Assembly (NCBI GenBank): GCA_012517065.1
Contig: JAAYVR010000042.1
Coordinates: 1 to 42,702, forward strand
Length of the DNA stretch: 42,702 nucleotides
Direction: 5' to 3'
From: Verrucomicrobiota bacterium
Lineage (GTDB): Bacteria; Verrucomicrobiota; Verrucomicrobiia; Limisphaerales; J093
Shown here: in pieces, positions 25,587 through 33,624 of the stretch
Position numbering within the stretch: the stretch's first letter is position 1
Layout: each line of letters begins with the position of its first letter
Program-made: the position numbers and the translations under genes
Notes under the pieces: model-generated
Seen by the model: only the letters and a program-made list of their open reading frames with translations
Told to the model about the DNA's origin: nothing
Database searches by the model: none

Positions 25587-26900
25587 CTAAGGACTTGAGA
25601 TTTGAAGGCCTTCCCTGTCTGCCATGCGCATGATGACACCCGAGTCGCCCGAATGCTTGTACCATGTGGATGTGCTCAGGGGCGCTTTGCTGCTCTGACT
25701 CTTCTGGCTCGGCCAGCGCGGGCCAAGACTCCAAACCACCCATTTGACCGGGCTTGTTTTCGAGTCGCCGTAATAGCTTCCGACCGTGCCGTCCAATTCA
25801 GGAAACGTGTCCGGCACCCAAAGCTCGTAGTTACCAACCGGATCTCCATTCAGCAGTTGGGGCCCCGGCGCCGCATATTTGTATGTGTGCCCTGGCGCGA
25901 ACGGGTCTTCAAGGTCGGCTTGTCTGCCGGCTTTCTGGCTGCGAGGGAGGTAATGTTGTTCGCTGAGTTCAACTGGCAACTGGCACCAGTGCTCAGACAG
26001 GTCCGAATTGCAATTGACCCGGACGGGCGGGACACGCCCGGCATGGTCGTCGCTGTACATTTGCAGAGCGAGGCCAATGCCATACAACTCTGCATGCACC
26101 TTGATCACCCGCGCCTTTTCCCTTGCCCGTGCCAGCCCGGGAAATCCAAGGCTGGCCAGTATGCCAATAATCGTGATTACCACCAACAACTCGACCAGCG
26201 TGAAAGCCTTCGTCGATCGCGCGCAGACCTTGTCGGTGCGGCGTTCCTTCAATCCTGCAACCGAAGGTGTCTTTAAGGACGGGAGACGGCGCGCAACCAG
26301 CAGAAACAGCCCCTCTTCATCAACAAGGCTTTCCAGACGCAACCCTGCCGGCTCAAGCCATTCGGACCATTGGGACGAGGCTGGCAAGGTGTCTGTGGCC
26401 ACGGCGCCGCCTGTTTGCTGATGAAATGAGTTGATTTGTGCGCTGCTCGCAAAGTGCAGCACGATCAAACGTCCATTGCTCTTAAGGCTCTGAGCGAGGA
26501 ACCGCAATGCCGCAGGCTTGTCGCGGAAATGAGGGAAACTCTGAAAACACAACACAACGTCAAAACGCTCGAGTCCGGGCGAACCTGCGCACACGTCGAA
26601 AAGCTTGAAGTCGGCGTCGATTCCCTTTGATCGTGCGCGTTCGAGCATTGCCGCTGAAAAGTCAACGGCTGTCACCCGGCCAGGATGTACCCACGAAGCC
26701 AGCAGACCGGTCACCTGCCCGGTACCACAGCCAACCTCAAGCAGGTCCATGCCCGAATCTATTCCAAGGCGGCCCCTGATTTCCGACAACCTTCCCAAGG
26801 TCTTGGACTGCATCTCCGGATCATTGTCCCACGTGGCCGCGTGATGATCGAAAAACGCGATGCGCGGGTCAGTTTTGCCGTTGTCAACTGCAGGTTTCAT
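25587..26900 (-). CDS. SAM methyltransferase fused to a pseudopilin
   Basis: 437 residues in one uninterrupted frame. Residues 1-210 are a class I methyltransferase: FFDHHAATWDND, motif I LLEVGCGTGQVTG (54-66), the acidic VTAVDFS and VVLCFQSFPHFRDK. Residues 225-437 are a complete pseudopilin: STKAFTLVELLVVITIIGILASLGFPGLARAREKA with glutamate 237 at +5 if cleaved after A232, then the MYSDDHAGRVPP domain. No stop and no good internal start separates them; the TTG at 26252 has GGA directly against it. The pilin membrane helix normally has its N-terminus in the cytoplasm, so a cytoplasmic methyltransferase is topologically possible and would be released by prepilin peptidase. A lost stop codon or sequencing error is the alternative. 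It lies 7 bp before the metal-binding lipoprotein gene. Confidence 0.85.
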   Translation of the reverse strand: MKPAVDNGKTDPRIAFFDHHAATWDNDPEMQSKTLGRLSEIRGRLGIDSGMDLLEVGCGTGQVTGLLASWVHPGRVTAVDFSAAMLERARSKGIDADFKLFDVCAGSPGLERFDVVLCFQSFPHFRDKPAALRFLAQSLKSNGRLIVLHFASSAQINSFHQQTGGAVATDTLPASSQWSEWLEPAGLRLESLVDEEGLFLLVARRLPSLKTPSVAGLKERRTDKVCARSTKAFTLVELLVVITIIGILASLGFPGLARAREKARVIKVHAELYGIGLALQMYSDDHAGRVPPVRVNCNSDLSEHWCQLPVELSEQHYLPRSQKAGRQADLEDPFAPGHTYKYAAPGPQLLNGDPVGNYELWVPDTFPELDGTVGSYYGDSKTSPVKWVVWSLGPRWPSQKSQSSKAPLSTSTWYKHSGDSGVIMRMADREGLQISSP

Positions 26901-27011
26901 ACTGCAAGAGAAGCCGCTGGAAAACCGCGCCAGTTGGTACCAGCCCGCCGTTGTCCGAGGAGCAGCGCTCGCTCACAACAAACGCTTCTTGTTGTCCCAA
27001 GACTTGCCATG

Positions 27012-28157
27012 TCATTTGCTCAGCCTGTAAAACCTTGTCGCTGCGTCCTCAACAGTTTCCTGAACAACAAAGCTGCCGTTGACCATGGCAGGTTTCGCAG
27101 TCACAGCCCGCCACTCCGTTGGGACAAGCGAATCCGCATACTCGAGCCTGAAACCCGGCGCAGAAGCGGGCCACGAAATCAGGCTGATTCGCAGCACAGG
27201 CGGATCGTGAACGATCACCTCCTGCACAAAAAGTTCGTAACCAAAAGTCCCGTTGCTGCCCGATCCCGACTCCTGGTTCAGAATGCCTATCGCGTCGAAT
27301 TTCCCGGTGGGCGCAGGACCAAGGTTGTAAAGCGACGTGCGCACCGGAAAGTACCGACCTTCGCCATCGGTCACGATGCATTTTCGCTGCTCCCAAACGG
27401 TTTTTCCCCACCCCGCATTGTCAACCAGCGCGAGCCCGTTGATTCGCACGCGCATACCCTGGTAATGCTCACCCCCTGTTTGGCGTGTTTGGTCAAAAAT
27501 GTCTTCCTTTGTGCTCGGATCGCCGTCGTCCGGCCTCACAAGGTCCGATAGCGCAATCAATTCAGGTTCCGGCAATCCGTAATCAGCGCGAACAAGCACG
27601 ATTGTAAAATCAGCGTCCGGACTTTTGTCGTGCGCCTCGTTTATGTTCCTCTTGCCACCATAAAAGAGCGACCTGTTGGCGGTCACTTCGACAAGATCGC
27701 CTTTGCGAAAACGATGGTTGTTGACCGGGTCGCGGCTGACGCGGTTCACCTCTGCCACCCACTCCTCATCCGTGTAACTCTTCGCGCTGTCCTTGATCCA
27801 TGCAAGGTTCCCATAGTTCTGTCCCATCCAGAGCGCTGTTCCACCCCTGTCCCCGGGTTCCACGGCCTGGATGAACACCTGCCACTGGCCGCCCATCTTG
27901 CCCGCACCCGCCCCGTCGTTCCACGGAACAAAACTGGCAGACGTATCAAGAAATTCCTCAGGATCGTTCAAAACCACTCCCCGGATTGTGAAAGGCAAGG
28001 AACCGCTCCATGCGCTGGTCCCATCCGCATTAACAGCCTGAAGTGAGGAATGCGTTTCGCACATGACCGCGTTTTGCCCGCCAACGATCGCAACCGCAGC
28101 GGCAAAAACACCCCGCAGAATCATCAACCCCGACCGAATGGAAAACACCGTATTCAT
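27012..28157 (-). CDS. Exported protein of unknown function, first gene of the metal operon
   Basis: 381 residues from the ATG at 28157, chosen because it opens a signal peptide (IRSGLMILRGVFAAAVAIVGG). The frame is open to 28304, but that part lacks a signal and overlaps the candidate promoter. The middle (FTIRGVVLNDPEEFLD, GQWQVFIQAVEPGDRGG, RFRKGDLVEVTANRSLFYGGK) suggests OB-fold-like beta domains, as in nucleotide- or ligand-binding secreted proteins. The last 50 residues (FRLEYADSLVPTEWRAV ... FYRLSK) are the standard C-terminal tail of verrucomicrobial secreted proteins. It lies 111 bp before the fusion gene on the same strand. The function is unknown. Confidence 0.78.
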   Translation of the reverse strand: MNTVFSIRSGLMILRGVFAAAVAIVGGQNAVMCETHSSLQAVNADGTSAWSGSLPFTIRGVVLNDPEEFLDTSASFVPWNDGAGAGKMGGQWQVFIQAVEPGDRGGTALWMGQNYGNLAWIKDSAKSYTDEEWVAEVNRVSRDPVNNHRFRKGDLVEVTANRSLFYGGKRNINEAHDKSPDADFTIVLVRADYGLPEPELIALSDLVRPDDGDPSTKEDIFDQTRQTGGEHYQGMRVRINGLALVDNAGWGKTVWEQRKCIVTDGEGRYFPVRTSLYNLGPAPTGKFDAIGILNQESGSGSNGTFGYELFVQEVIVHDPPVLRISLISWPASAPGFRLEYADSLVPTEWRAVTAKPAMVNGSFVVQETVEDAATRFYRLSK

Positions 28158-28173
28158 TGTCAGCTTCAGTATT

Positions 28174-28191
28174 ACTTTTTTCCTAAAAAGT
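28174..28191. promoter_or_regulatory. Palindrome upstream of the metal operon
   Basis: ACTTTTT-TCCT-AAAAAGT is a perfect 7-bp inverted repeat 17 bp before the start codon at 28157, in an AT-rich patch. It overlaps GTATTACT (28169-28176), which is shared with the nikR upstream region. A metal-responsive repressor could bind here; no known Zur or Fur consensus is matched. Confidence 0.35.
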
Positions 28192-28216
28192 GTGAAACTA
28201 TTGACCTCGGTGTCAA
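28188..28216 (-). promoter_or_regulatory. Candidate promoter of the metal operon
   Basis: A perfect -35 TTGACA (28216-28211, minus strand) is followed after 17 bases by ACACTT, a poor -10. The -10 would overlap the palindrome at 28174-28191, as expected for repressor control. Confidence 0.3.
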
Positions 28217-28482
28217 GCACATTATCAGTGCGATTCGTGACTCGCTCTCGCCAGTTGCCCTCGTGCCCAGTGCAAAGGAAGTCGTCAGACCAAGCCCGAC
28301 ACATCAGAGCTGTTCCATCCTACATTATTTACAGACAAACCCCACTTCCCATATTCGTGAGCCACGGTTATTGTCGCTCACGTGTTTTCGCCGAACCAGA
28401 GCTGATTGGATAGGGATAGAAGGGTTGGTTTTCCGATGTGGTTTCGGTCAGGCGAAGATGGTGTACCGCAGTGGAAGAGGGC

Positions 28483-28534
28483 GTGGCCCTCGCTCCGTCT
28501 CAACAGAACAACGCGGCTACGGAGCGAGGGCCAC
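28483..28534. repeat. Perfect 16-bp inverted repeat
   Basis: GTGGCCCTCGCTCCGT (28483-28498) and ACGGAGCGAGGGCCAC (28519-28534) enclose a 20-base loop. It lies between the metal operon and the ligase gene, in a gap (28217-28729) otherwise holding only the palindromic repeat at 28646. No T-run follows on either strand, so it looks more like a mobile or REP-type hairpin than a terminator. Confidence 0.7.
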
Positions 28535-28645
28535 AGGGGATTCGGAGGCCAGCAAAACTTCATAACACCTGCTTAGCCCGCACATTTCATACCCTGAGCA
28601 GTCTGCGAAACGGGTGTCTTCAAGCAACCAAGGAATACTCGGGCT

Positions 28646-28709
28646 CCGGAAATCTCCCCGGAATAAAGCTTTGAGTGTCTTGAGCAGGCCAGGCGGTGAG
28701 ATTTCCGGG
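28646..28709. repeat. Palindromic repeat (GTGAGATTTCCGGG family)
   Basis: Arms CCGGAAATCTCCCC (28646-28659) and GGTGAGATTTCCGG (28695-28708), with one mismatch. The centre CGGAATAAAGCTTTGAGTG and TCTTGAGCAGGCC matches the copy at 16857 reversed. It lies 20 bp after the ligase stop. Confidence 0.75.
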
Positions 28710-28729
28710 TTAGCAGGCTGCTCAGGGCA

Positions 28730-29932
28730 TTAAGGTTGAGCGGTGGCTACGGTTCCTCTGTGCGGCGAAATTAGCTTGACCTTTGCTTCAACACCCAGCC
28801 GGGAGAGAAACTCGGATTCAACCTCGAGCCGTACTGTCTCCAAGGTCCGAATCAGGTCGTCGAAAATCCGATCCGACACAGCCAGCGTCAGGACGATATG
28901 GCGGTCTGTGAATTCGATTTCGACACTGTGATTGGCTATCGATGTGTGGCTTAGCACTTCCCTGATTTGCTCCTCGTAAAGCGGCATTTCATTGACGAGG
29001 ACCTGGCGATCCAGCCGTTGACCCGGGATGATCGTGGCGGTGGTCCGACCGCATTTGCATTTGGTGCGCTTGAGTTGGCAGCACACGCGCGTGGCGTAAC
29101 GCAAAAGCGGCGTGGCTTCCCTTAGCAAAGTGGTAACGAGAAGCTCGCCATCCCTGATTTCAACAAGGAAATGATCCTCGTTGACGTGGAAGCTGCCGTG
29201 TTCACACTGCACGCAAAAGCCCGGATCCAAAATCACAGGAATCCCGAAATTGCACTGGACACGGGCGAACAAGCCGGCTTGAAGCTCATGCCGCGCAAGC
29301 TCATCCACGGGCCTTGAAAGCAGTACGGTCCGCAAGTAAAGGGACTGCGGATCTATCCGCCGCTTGTCGAGTTGAGCTGCGATTTCCTTGGCGTTTGTTG
29401 GCGTTGTCACCAGAACCGTCGGCCGATAATTCCGCAGCATCGCCAACTGGTAATCGATGTGGAACGGGTCTTCTGCGATCACTGAAGCTTCAACGGTTTG
29501 AGCGCCGAGCGCGTATCCTGAAAAACTCCCTGACGAACCGTTGCCGAGGTTGATCTGGATCACGTCATTTGCGGTGACGCCCGCGGCAACCAACTGGCGC
29601 GCAACAAGCCGGCCCCACTGTTTGATGTCGTTCTGAGTGTGGCCAATGATCAGTTGGCGTCCTTTTGGCCCCACCGCCGAATGCAGTCTGATCACTTCCC
29701 GGAGGGGCAGCGCGAACATTCCATAAGGGAAACTGTCAGCCAGTTCCTCAGGCGTCGTGACGGGCAGCCGACTCAAATCCGCCAGCGATTCAATCCGGCT
29801 GTCGCCAAGCGTCTCGCGGTACCTGCGGACATTCCGTTTGAGTCGCGCAATCAAAGCTTGCAGCCGCTCGAGCTGCAATTGCTCGATTTCTTCGGGGCGC
29901 CCGCATTCGTATTTCGGATCAAGAATTCTCAT
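28730..29932 (-). CDS. PaaK-like AMP-ligase homologue with eroded active site
   Basis: 400 residues, clearly built on the phenylacetate-CoA ligase fold: LQLERLQALIARLKRNVRRYRE at the start, then LPVTTPEEL, a central GSFSGYALGAQTVEASVI, and ELLVTTLLREATPLLRYATR. The catalytic motifs are changed. The P-loop SSGTTGKP is SAVGPKGRQ, the YGxxE adenine motif is FGIPVILDPG, and the conserved GRxDDM...RG loop is GQRLDRQVLVNEM. A cysteine group (CVQC, CC...CKCG) is retained. The protein may have lost adenylation or may bind a ligand without catalysis. Its ATG at 29932 overlaps the livF stop by 4 bases (ATGA), so it belongs to the importer operon; the TTG at 29938 is less likely. Confidence 0.85.
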   Translation of the reverse strand: MRILDPKYECGRPEEIEQLQLERLQALIARLKRNVRRYRETLGDSRIESLADLSRLPVTTPEELADSFPYGMFALPLREVIRLHSAVGPKGRQLIIGHTQNDIKQWGRLVARQLVAAGVTANDVIQINLGNGSSGSFSGYALGAQTVEASVIAEDPFHIDYQLAMLRNYRPTVLVTTPTNAKEIAAQLDKRRIDPQSLYLRTVLLSRPVDELARHELQAGLFARVQCNFGIPVILDPGFCVQCEHGSFHVNEDHFLVEIRDGELLVTTLLREATPLLRYATRVCCQLKRTKCKCGRTTATIIPGQRLDRQVLVNEMPLYEEQIREVLSHTSIANHSVEIEFTDRHIVLTLAVSDRIFDDLIRTLETVRLEVESEFLSRLGVEAKVKLISPHRGTVATAQP

Positions 29933-30648
29933 TCCCAAATCTCTTTGTAGCCCTTGCCAAGGTAGGCGCGTCTCACTTCGGGATTGGTAACAAGGTCTGC
30001 CGCTTCACCCTCGAGAATGATTTCACCGGTCTCCATCACGTAAGCGCGGTCGGCGATCTCGAGCGCCGCCACTGCGTTTTGTTCGACGAGAAACACGGTT
30101 ACTCCATCCTCTTTCAGTCGCTTGATGCAATTGAAAACCTCCCGCACCATCAACGGCGCCAGCCCCAATGATGGCTCATCAAGCAACAGCAACCGCGGGC
30201 GCGCGACCAATGCCCGGCCAAGGGCAAGCATCTGCTGTTCGCCTCCCGAGAGCGTGCCGGCCAGTTGGCGCAAACGCCCTTTGAGATGCGGAAATCGCTC
30301 GTAAACATCTTCGATCGCCCGCTTCCGGTCCAGATTGTGATACCCACCCAAAAGCAGGTTTTCCCAAACTGTCATATCTCCAAACAACTGACGGCCTTCC
30401 GGCACCAGCATCATCGCATGACTGATCCGCGTCCACGGTGGCTCACCAACAACACTTCGGAGATTGACTCTGATATCCCCGCTCCAAATCGGGAGAAGCC
30501 CGGCAATCGCGCGCAACAGAGACGTCTTGCCCGCGCCGTTGGCACCCAGCAACGTCACGATTTCACCTGCATCGACGTGCAAGCTCACGCCTTTGACAAT
30601 CTCCAAGCTGCCGTATCCGCAGCGCAAGTTCCTAACCTGTAGCAACAT
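29929..30648 (-). CDS. livF: Branched-chain amino-acid-type ABC transporter ATPase LivF
   Basis: 239 residues. Walker A is GANGAGKTS, the signature is LSGGEQQML, Walker B is LLLLDEPSLGLAP, and the switch region is LVEQNA, all in the form typical of LivF. It pairs with LivG as the second ATPase of an importer of the hydrophobic amino-acid/amide class. Its start overlaps livG's end by 17 bp and its stop overlaps the ligase start, so the operon is tightly coupled. Confidence 0.95.
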   Translation of the reverse strand: MLLQVRNLRCGYGSLEIVKGVSLHVDAGEIVTLLGANGAGKTSLLRAIAGLLPIWSGDIRVNLRSVVGEPPWTRISHAMMLVPEGRQLFGDMTVWENLLLGGYHNLDRKRAIEDVYERFPHLKGRLRQLAGTLSGGEQQMLALGRALVARPRLLLLDEPSLGLAPLMVREVFNCIKRLKEDGVTVFLVEQNAVAALEIADRAYVMETGEIILEGEAADLVTNPEVRRAYLGKGYKEIWE

Positions 30649-31408
30649 TTTCTTTTTCGCCGAGATAAACGGCTATCACCTTTGGATCGGAACGGACCTG
30701 TGCCGGCGGCCCCTCTGCGATCTTGACCCCGAAATCAAGCACAAGGATTTCGTCTGCGATATCCATCACAAGCGACATGTCGTGCTCGACCATCAGCAGC
30801 GTTATCCCCCTGTCCCTGATACGCCGAAGCGTTCTTGACAGATCGTCTGTCTCCTTGGTGTTCAACCCGCTGGCAGGTTCATCCAGCAATAACAGCCGCG
30901 GTTCCGTCCCAAGCGCTCGAGCCAGCTCAACAAGCCGCCTCTGGCCAAGGGAAAGACCGCCCGCTGAGTGTCGAGCTTTCTCGGCCAACCCAACTTCCTC
31001 GAGCAATCTCGTGGCCTGTTCGACCATGGCCTTTTCCTCGCGTCTTTGTGTCGGCAATCTCAAAGCGCAACCGATCAAACCCGCACGGCCATGCAGATGG
31101 CGCCCCACGAGCACATTCTCCAAAACCGTCATGTGCGGAAACAAACTCACATTTTGGAACGTGCGCGACACTCCCAGCGCGGCAATCTGAAATGGCTTCA
31201 ATCCGGTGATTACCTTGCCGTCCATTCGGACCACACCGTCGGTTGGTTTGATCAACCCACAAATAATGTTGAACAACGTCGTTTTCCCGGCGCCGTTCGG
31301 CCCGATAATCGCCTTGATTTGCCCTGGGCTGACCTGGAACGAAACGCCGTTCAGCGCCACAAGCCCGCCGAAACATTGACGGACATTCGCAGCCTCAAGA
31401 AGCGCCAC
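30632..31408 (-). CDS. livG: Branched-chain amino-acid-type ABC transporter ATPase LivG
   Basis: 258 residues from a GTG at 31408. Walker A is GPNGAGKTT, the signature is LSLGQRRLVELARAL, Walker B is LLLLDEPASGLN, and the switch is VEHDMSLVMDIAD, all LivG hallmarks. The frame opens at 31498, but the N-terminal 30 residues are unlike the family and lie inside livM; starting at 31408 gives the usual length and a 14-bp overlap. Confidence 0.95.
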   Translation of the reverse strand: MALLEAANVRQCFGGLVALNGVSFQVSPGQIKAIIGPNGAGKTTLFNIICGLIKPTDGVVRMDGKVITGLKPFQIAALGVSRTFQNVSLFPHMTVLENVLVGRHLHGRAGLIGCALRLPTQRREEKAMVEQATRLLEEVGLAEKARHSAGGLSLGQRRLVELARALGTEPRLLLLDEPASGLNTKETDDLSRTLRRIRDRGITLLMVEHDMSLVMDIADEILVLDFGVKIAEGPPAQVRSDPKVIAVYLGEKENVATG

Positions 31409-32489
31409 TGCGCGCCTCCTTTCCCGGTTTGTACAACGTACGGCATCGACCCATCCACAAACCCAACTGTCTGAACGGTCCTTGCGGCGCCAGTGCAACT
31501 ATTGCAATCAGGATTATCCCGAAAACCGCGTTGTCATAGGTCCCAAACCAGCCGCGCAAAGAAAGAAAAACCAGTAATGTACTGACCACCAGCGCGCCCT
31601 CGAGATTTGCCACCCCTCCAGCAGCAACCAACGCAAGGTACCGAACAGACTTGAACGCGCTCGACTCGGACGGTCCTATGCCTTCGTTGTAATGTGTGAG
31701 CAGACTGCCGGCCATTGCCGCGAGGGCAGCGCTTACCATGAAAACTTCGAGCTTGAGCTTCGGCGTGTTCACGCCCATGGCGCTTGCGGCTGCTTCGCTA
31801 TCGTGAATTGCCCGAAGTGCACGGCCCATGCGCGATTCCACGAGGTTCCGCAGCAGCACCAGAACGGCGATTGCCACCGCCCATGCAATGTAGTAGTTCT
31901 GCACTCGAACCGCGCTTTTGCCGCTGACAGCAAGTCCGCCCACAGACAGTCTTGGCACCCCCGTAATCCCATCAGCAGCACCAAGAGCCGGGCTGCCAAT
32001 CAGAACGCAATGAATTATCAGCCCAAACCCAAGCGTGGCCATCGCCAGATAATGCCCGCGCAAACGCAACGACGGATACCCGATCACTGCGGCAATCACC
32101 ACCGTCAACAGAATCGCCACCATGAATGCCAGCCACGGCGCCAAGGTCAGCACAAGCGTGTCGTCGTACAAGCTCTTCCGGCTCACAATCACACCGCATT
32201 TGTCCAACAAATCAAACCATGCTGCCCCCCGATAACCGGCCATGTTGTGCGTCGTAAGAAAAGCCGATGTGTATCCCCCAATTGCAAAAAACGCCCCCTG
32301 GCCAAGCGAAACCTGCCCGGCGTATCCCATGAGCAACGACAGTCCCATCACGACGATCGAGTAGTACACGGCCATCGTCAGTTGAGTCAGATAGTAAACC
32401 TTCCCAACTGCACTCAAGCTGAGCTGGACGACTATCGCTGCCGCTGCGAATGCAGCCAGCCTCGGCCATATGCGTGCGGTCGTGTTCAT
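31395..32489 (-). CDS. livM: Branched-chain amino-acid-type ABC transporter permease LivM
   Basis: 364 residues with eight or more hydrophobic segments. The LivM signatures GYAGQVSLGQGAFFAIGGYTSA near residues 55-75 and RALRAIHDSEAAASAMGVN in a cytoplasmic loop are clear. There is a longer-than-usual insert (residues about 90-110, FDLLDKCGVIVSRKSLYDDT) between the second and third segments. The ATG overlaps the livH stop by 4 bases. Confidence 0.95.
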   Translation of the reverse strand: MNTTARIWPRLAAFAAAAIVVQLSLSAVGKVYYLTQLTMAVYYSIVVMGLSLLMGYAGQVSLGQGAFFAIGGYTSAFLTTHNMAGYRGAAWFDLLDKCGVIVSRKSLYDDTLVLTLAPWLAFMVAILLTVVIAAVIGYPSLRLRGHYLAMATLGFGLIIHCVLIGSPALGAADGITGVPRLSVGGLAVSGKSAVRVQNYYIAWAVAIAVLVLLRNLVESRMGRALRAIHDSEAAASAMGVNTPKLKLEVFMVSAALAAMAGSLLTHYNEGIGPSESSAFKSVRYLALVAAGGVANLEGALVVSTLLVFLSLRGWFGTYDNAVFGIILIAIVALAPQGPFRQLGLWMGRCRTLYKPGKEARSGAS

Positions 32490-33370
32490 ACCTCGCGCAC
32501 GGAAACACCAGACGGGCGGCCAAACAAACCATGCGGCCGCAAGAACAGCATCGCCAACAAAATGGCAAACGCTGCCACATCCTTGAATGCTGATGGTATC
32601 ACACTAACGCTGAAAGCCTCGATCAACCCCACCGTCAGCCCGCCAACAACCGCGGCCATCGGATTGCCAAGCCCACCCAAAATCGCCGCCGCAAATCCCT
32701 TGATCGCAAGACCCGGCCCCATCTCATAATGCGTCATTGAAATCGGCGAAATAACGCACCCGGCCAACGCGCCAAGTCCGGCGCTCAGCCCGAAAGCCGC
32801 CGTCCGCATGTTGCCCGCGTTTATCCCCACCAACATCGCTGCCTCGAGATTGGACGAACAGGCGCGCATTGCCCTGCCATACAATGTCCTCTTGTAGAAA
32901 AGCTGCAGAAGCACAACTACTATGGCCGCCGTGCCGAGCACCCAGATAACCTGGGGCGACAGCGCCGCCCCAAGGAGTTTTACCGACGATGCTTCGTTTC
33001 CAGTGAAATATGGGAGAGACCGCACCTTCTCATCCCAGACATGCAACGCCAGTTCCTGGATGACGATAGACAGACCTATCGTGATGATTATCATGTGAAG
33101 AATCGAGTGCGATCGCAATCTACGGAAAAACACAAGTTCGAGCCCGCATCCAAACAACGTCACAATTGCAACCGCCACCGCAACCGCAACAGGAACCGGA
33201 AGAAACGATGCCAGTGTAATCGCTACCATCCCGCCCAGCATCACAAACTCGCCCTGGGCAAAATTCAGCACGCCAGTCGCGCTGTAAATGATATTAAAAC
33301 CAATCGCAACAATGGCGTACACGCTGCCAACTGTTATGCCCGAAAAGAAATATTGCAGTGCCTGAACCAA
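32486..33370 (-). CDS. livH: Branched-chain amino-acid-type ABC transporter permease LivH
   Basis: 294-residue permease with about eight membrane segments. GITVGSVYAIVAIGFNIIYSATGVLNFAQGEF at the N-terminus is the LivH hallmark, and GRAMRACSSNLEAAMLVGIN is the coupling loop. The ATG at 33370 fits the family start. It follows livK after 254 bp that contain a hairpin at 33565-33588. Confidence 0.95.
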   Translation of the reverse strand: MVQALQYFFSGITVGSVYAIVAIGFNIIYSATGVLNFAQGEFVMLGGMVAITLASFLPVPVAVAVAVAIVTLFGCGLELVFFRRLRSHSILHMIIITIGLSIVIQELALHVWDEKVRSLPYFTGNEASSVKLLGAALSPQVIWVLGTAAIVVVLLQLFYKRTLYGRAMRACSSNLEAAMLVGINAGNMRTAAFGLSAGLGALAGCVISPISMTHYEMGPGLAIKGFAAAILGGLGNPMAAVVGGLTVGLIEAFSVSVIPSAFKDVAAFAILLAMLFLRPHGLFGRPSGVSVREV

Positions 33371-33564
33371 AACAATACCCCCTTATCCGCCGCCAAAGTG
33401 CAATTCAAGTCGGCTTTGCAGTTCCTGGTTCTGCCGTTGTTTCATGGACGTGCCGAATGCTCGGTTGTCCCCATTCCGCACGTCAAGAAAAAGAGTGAAC
33501 ACCTGCAAAGCGGCAACCCACACCGTGCCCCACCCGGGCTTCTGCATCAGGAGACGCGCCCCGC

Positions 33565-33588
33565 CACTTTGCGCATGCGCGCAAAGTG
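33565..33588. terminator. Intercistronic hairpin between livK and livH
   Basis: CACTTTGCGC (33565-33574), loop ATGC, GCGCAAAGTG (33579-33588): a perfect 10-bp stem, 36 bp after the livK stop. No T-run follows, so it probably acts as a 3' stabiliser or partial terminator that lets the binding protein be made in excess, as is common in such operons. Confidence 0.55.
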
Positions 33589-33624
33589 CGCCGCACGCCG
33601 CAAAACGAGCAGGAAGACATCAAA

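Noticed and set aside
25587-26252. A separate pseudopilin gene starting at an internal TTG (26252)
   Set aside because: The only SD-like bases touch the TTG directly, and no other start codon precedes the leader, so a single fused frame fits better.
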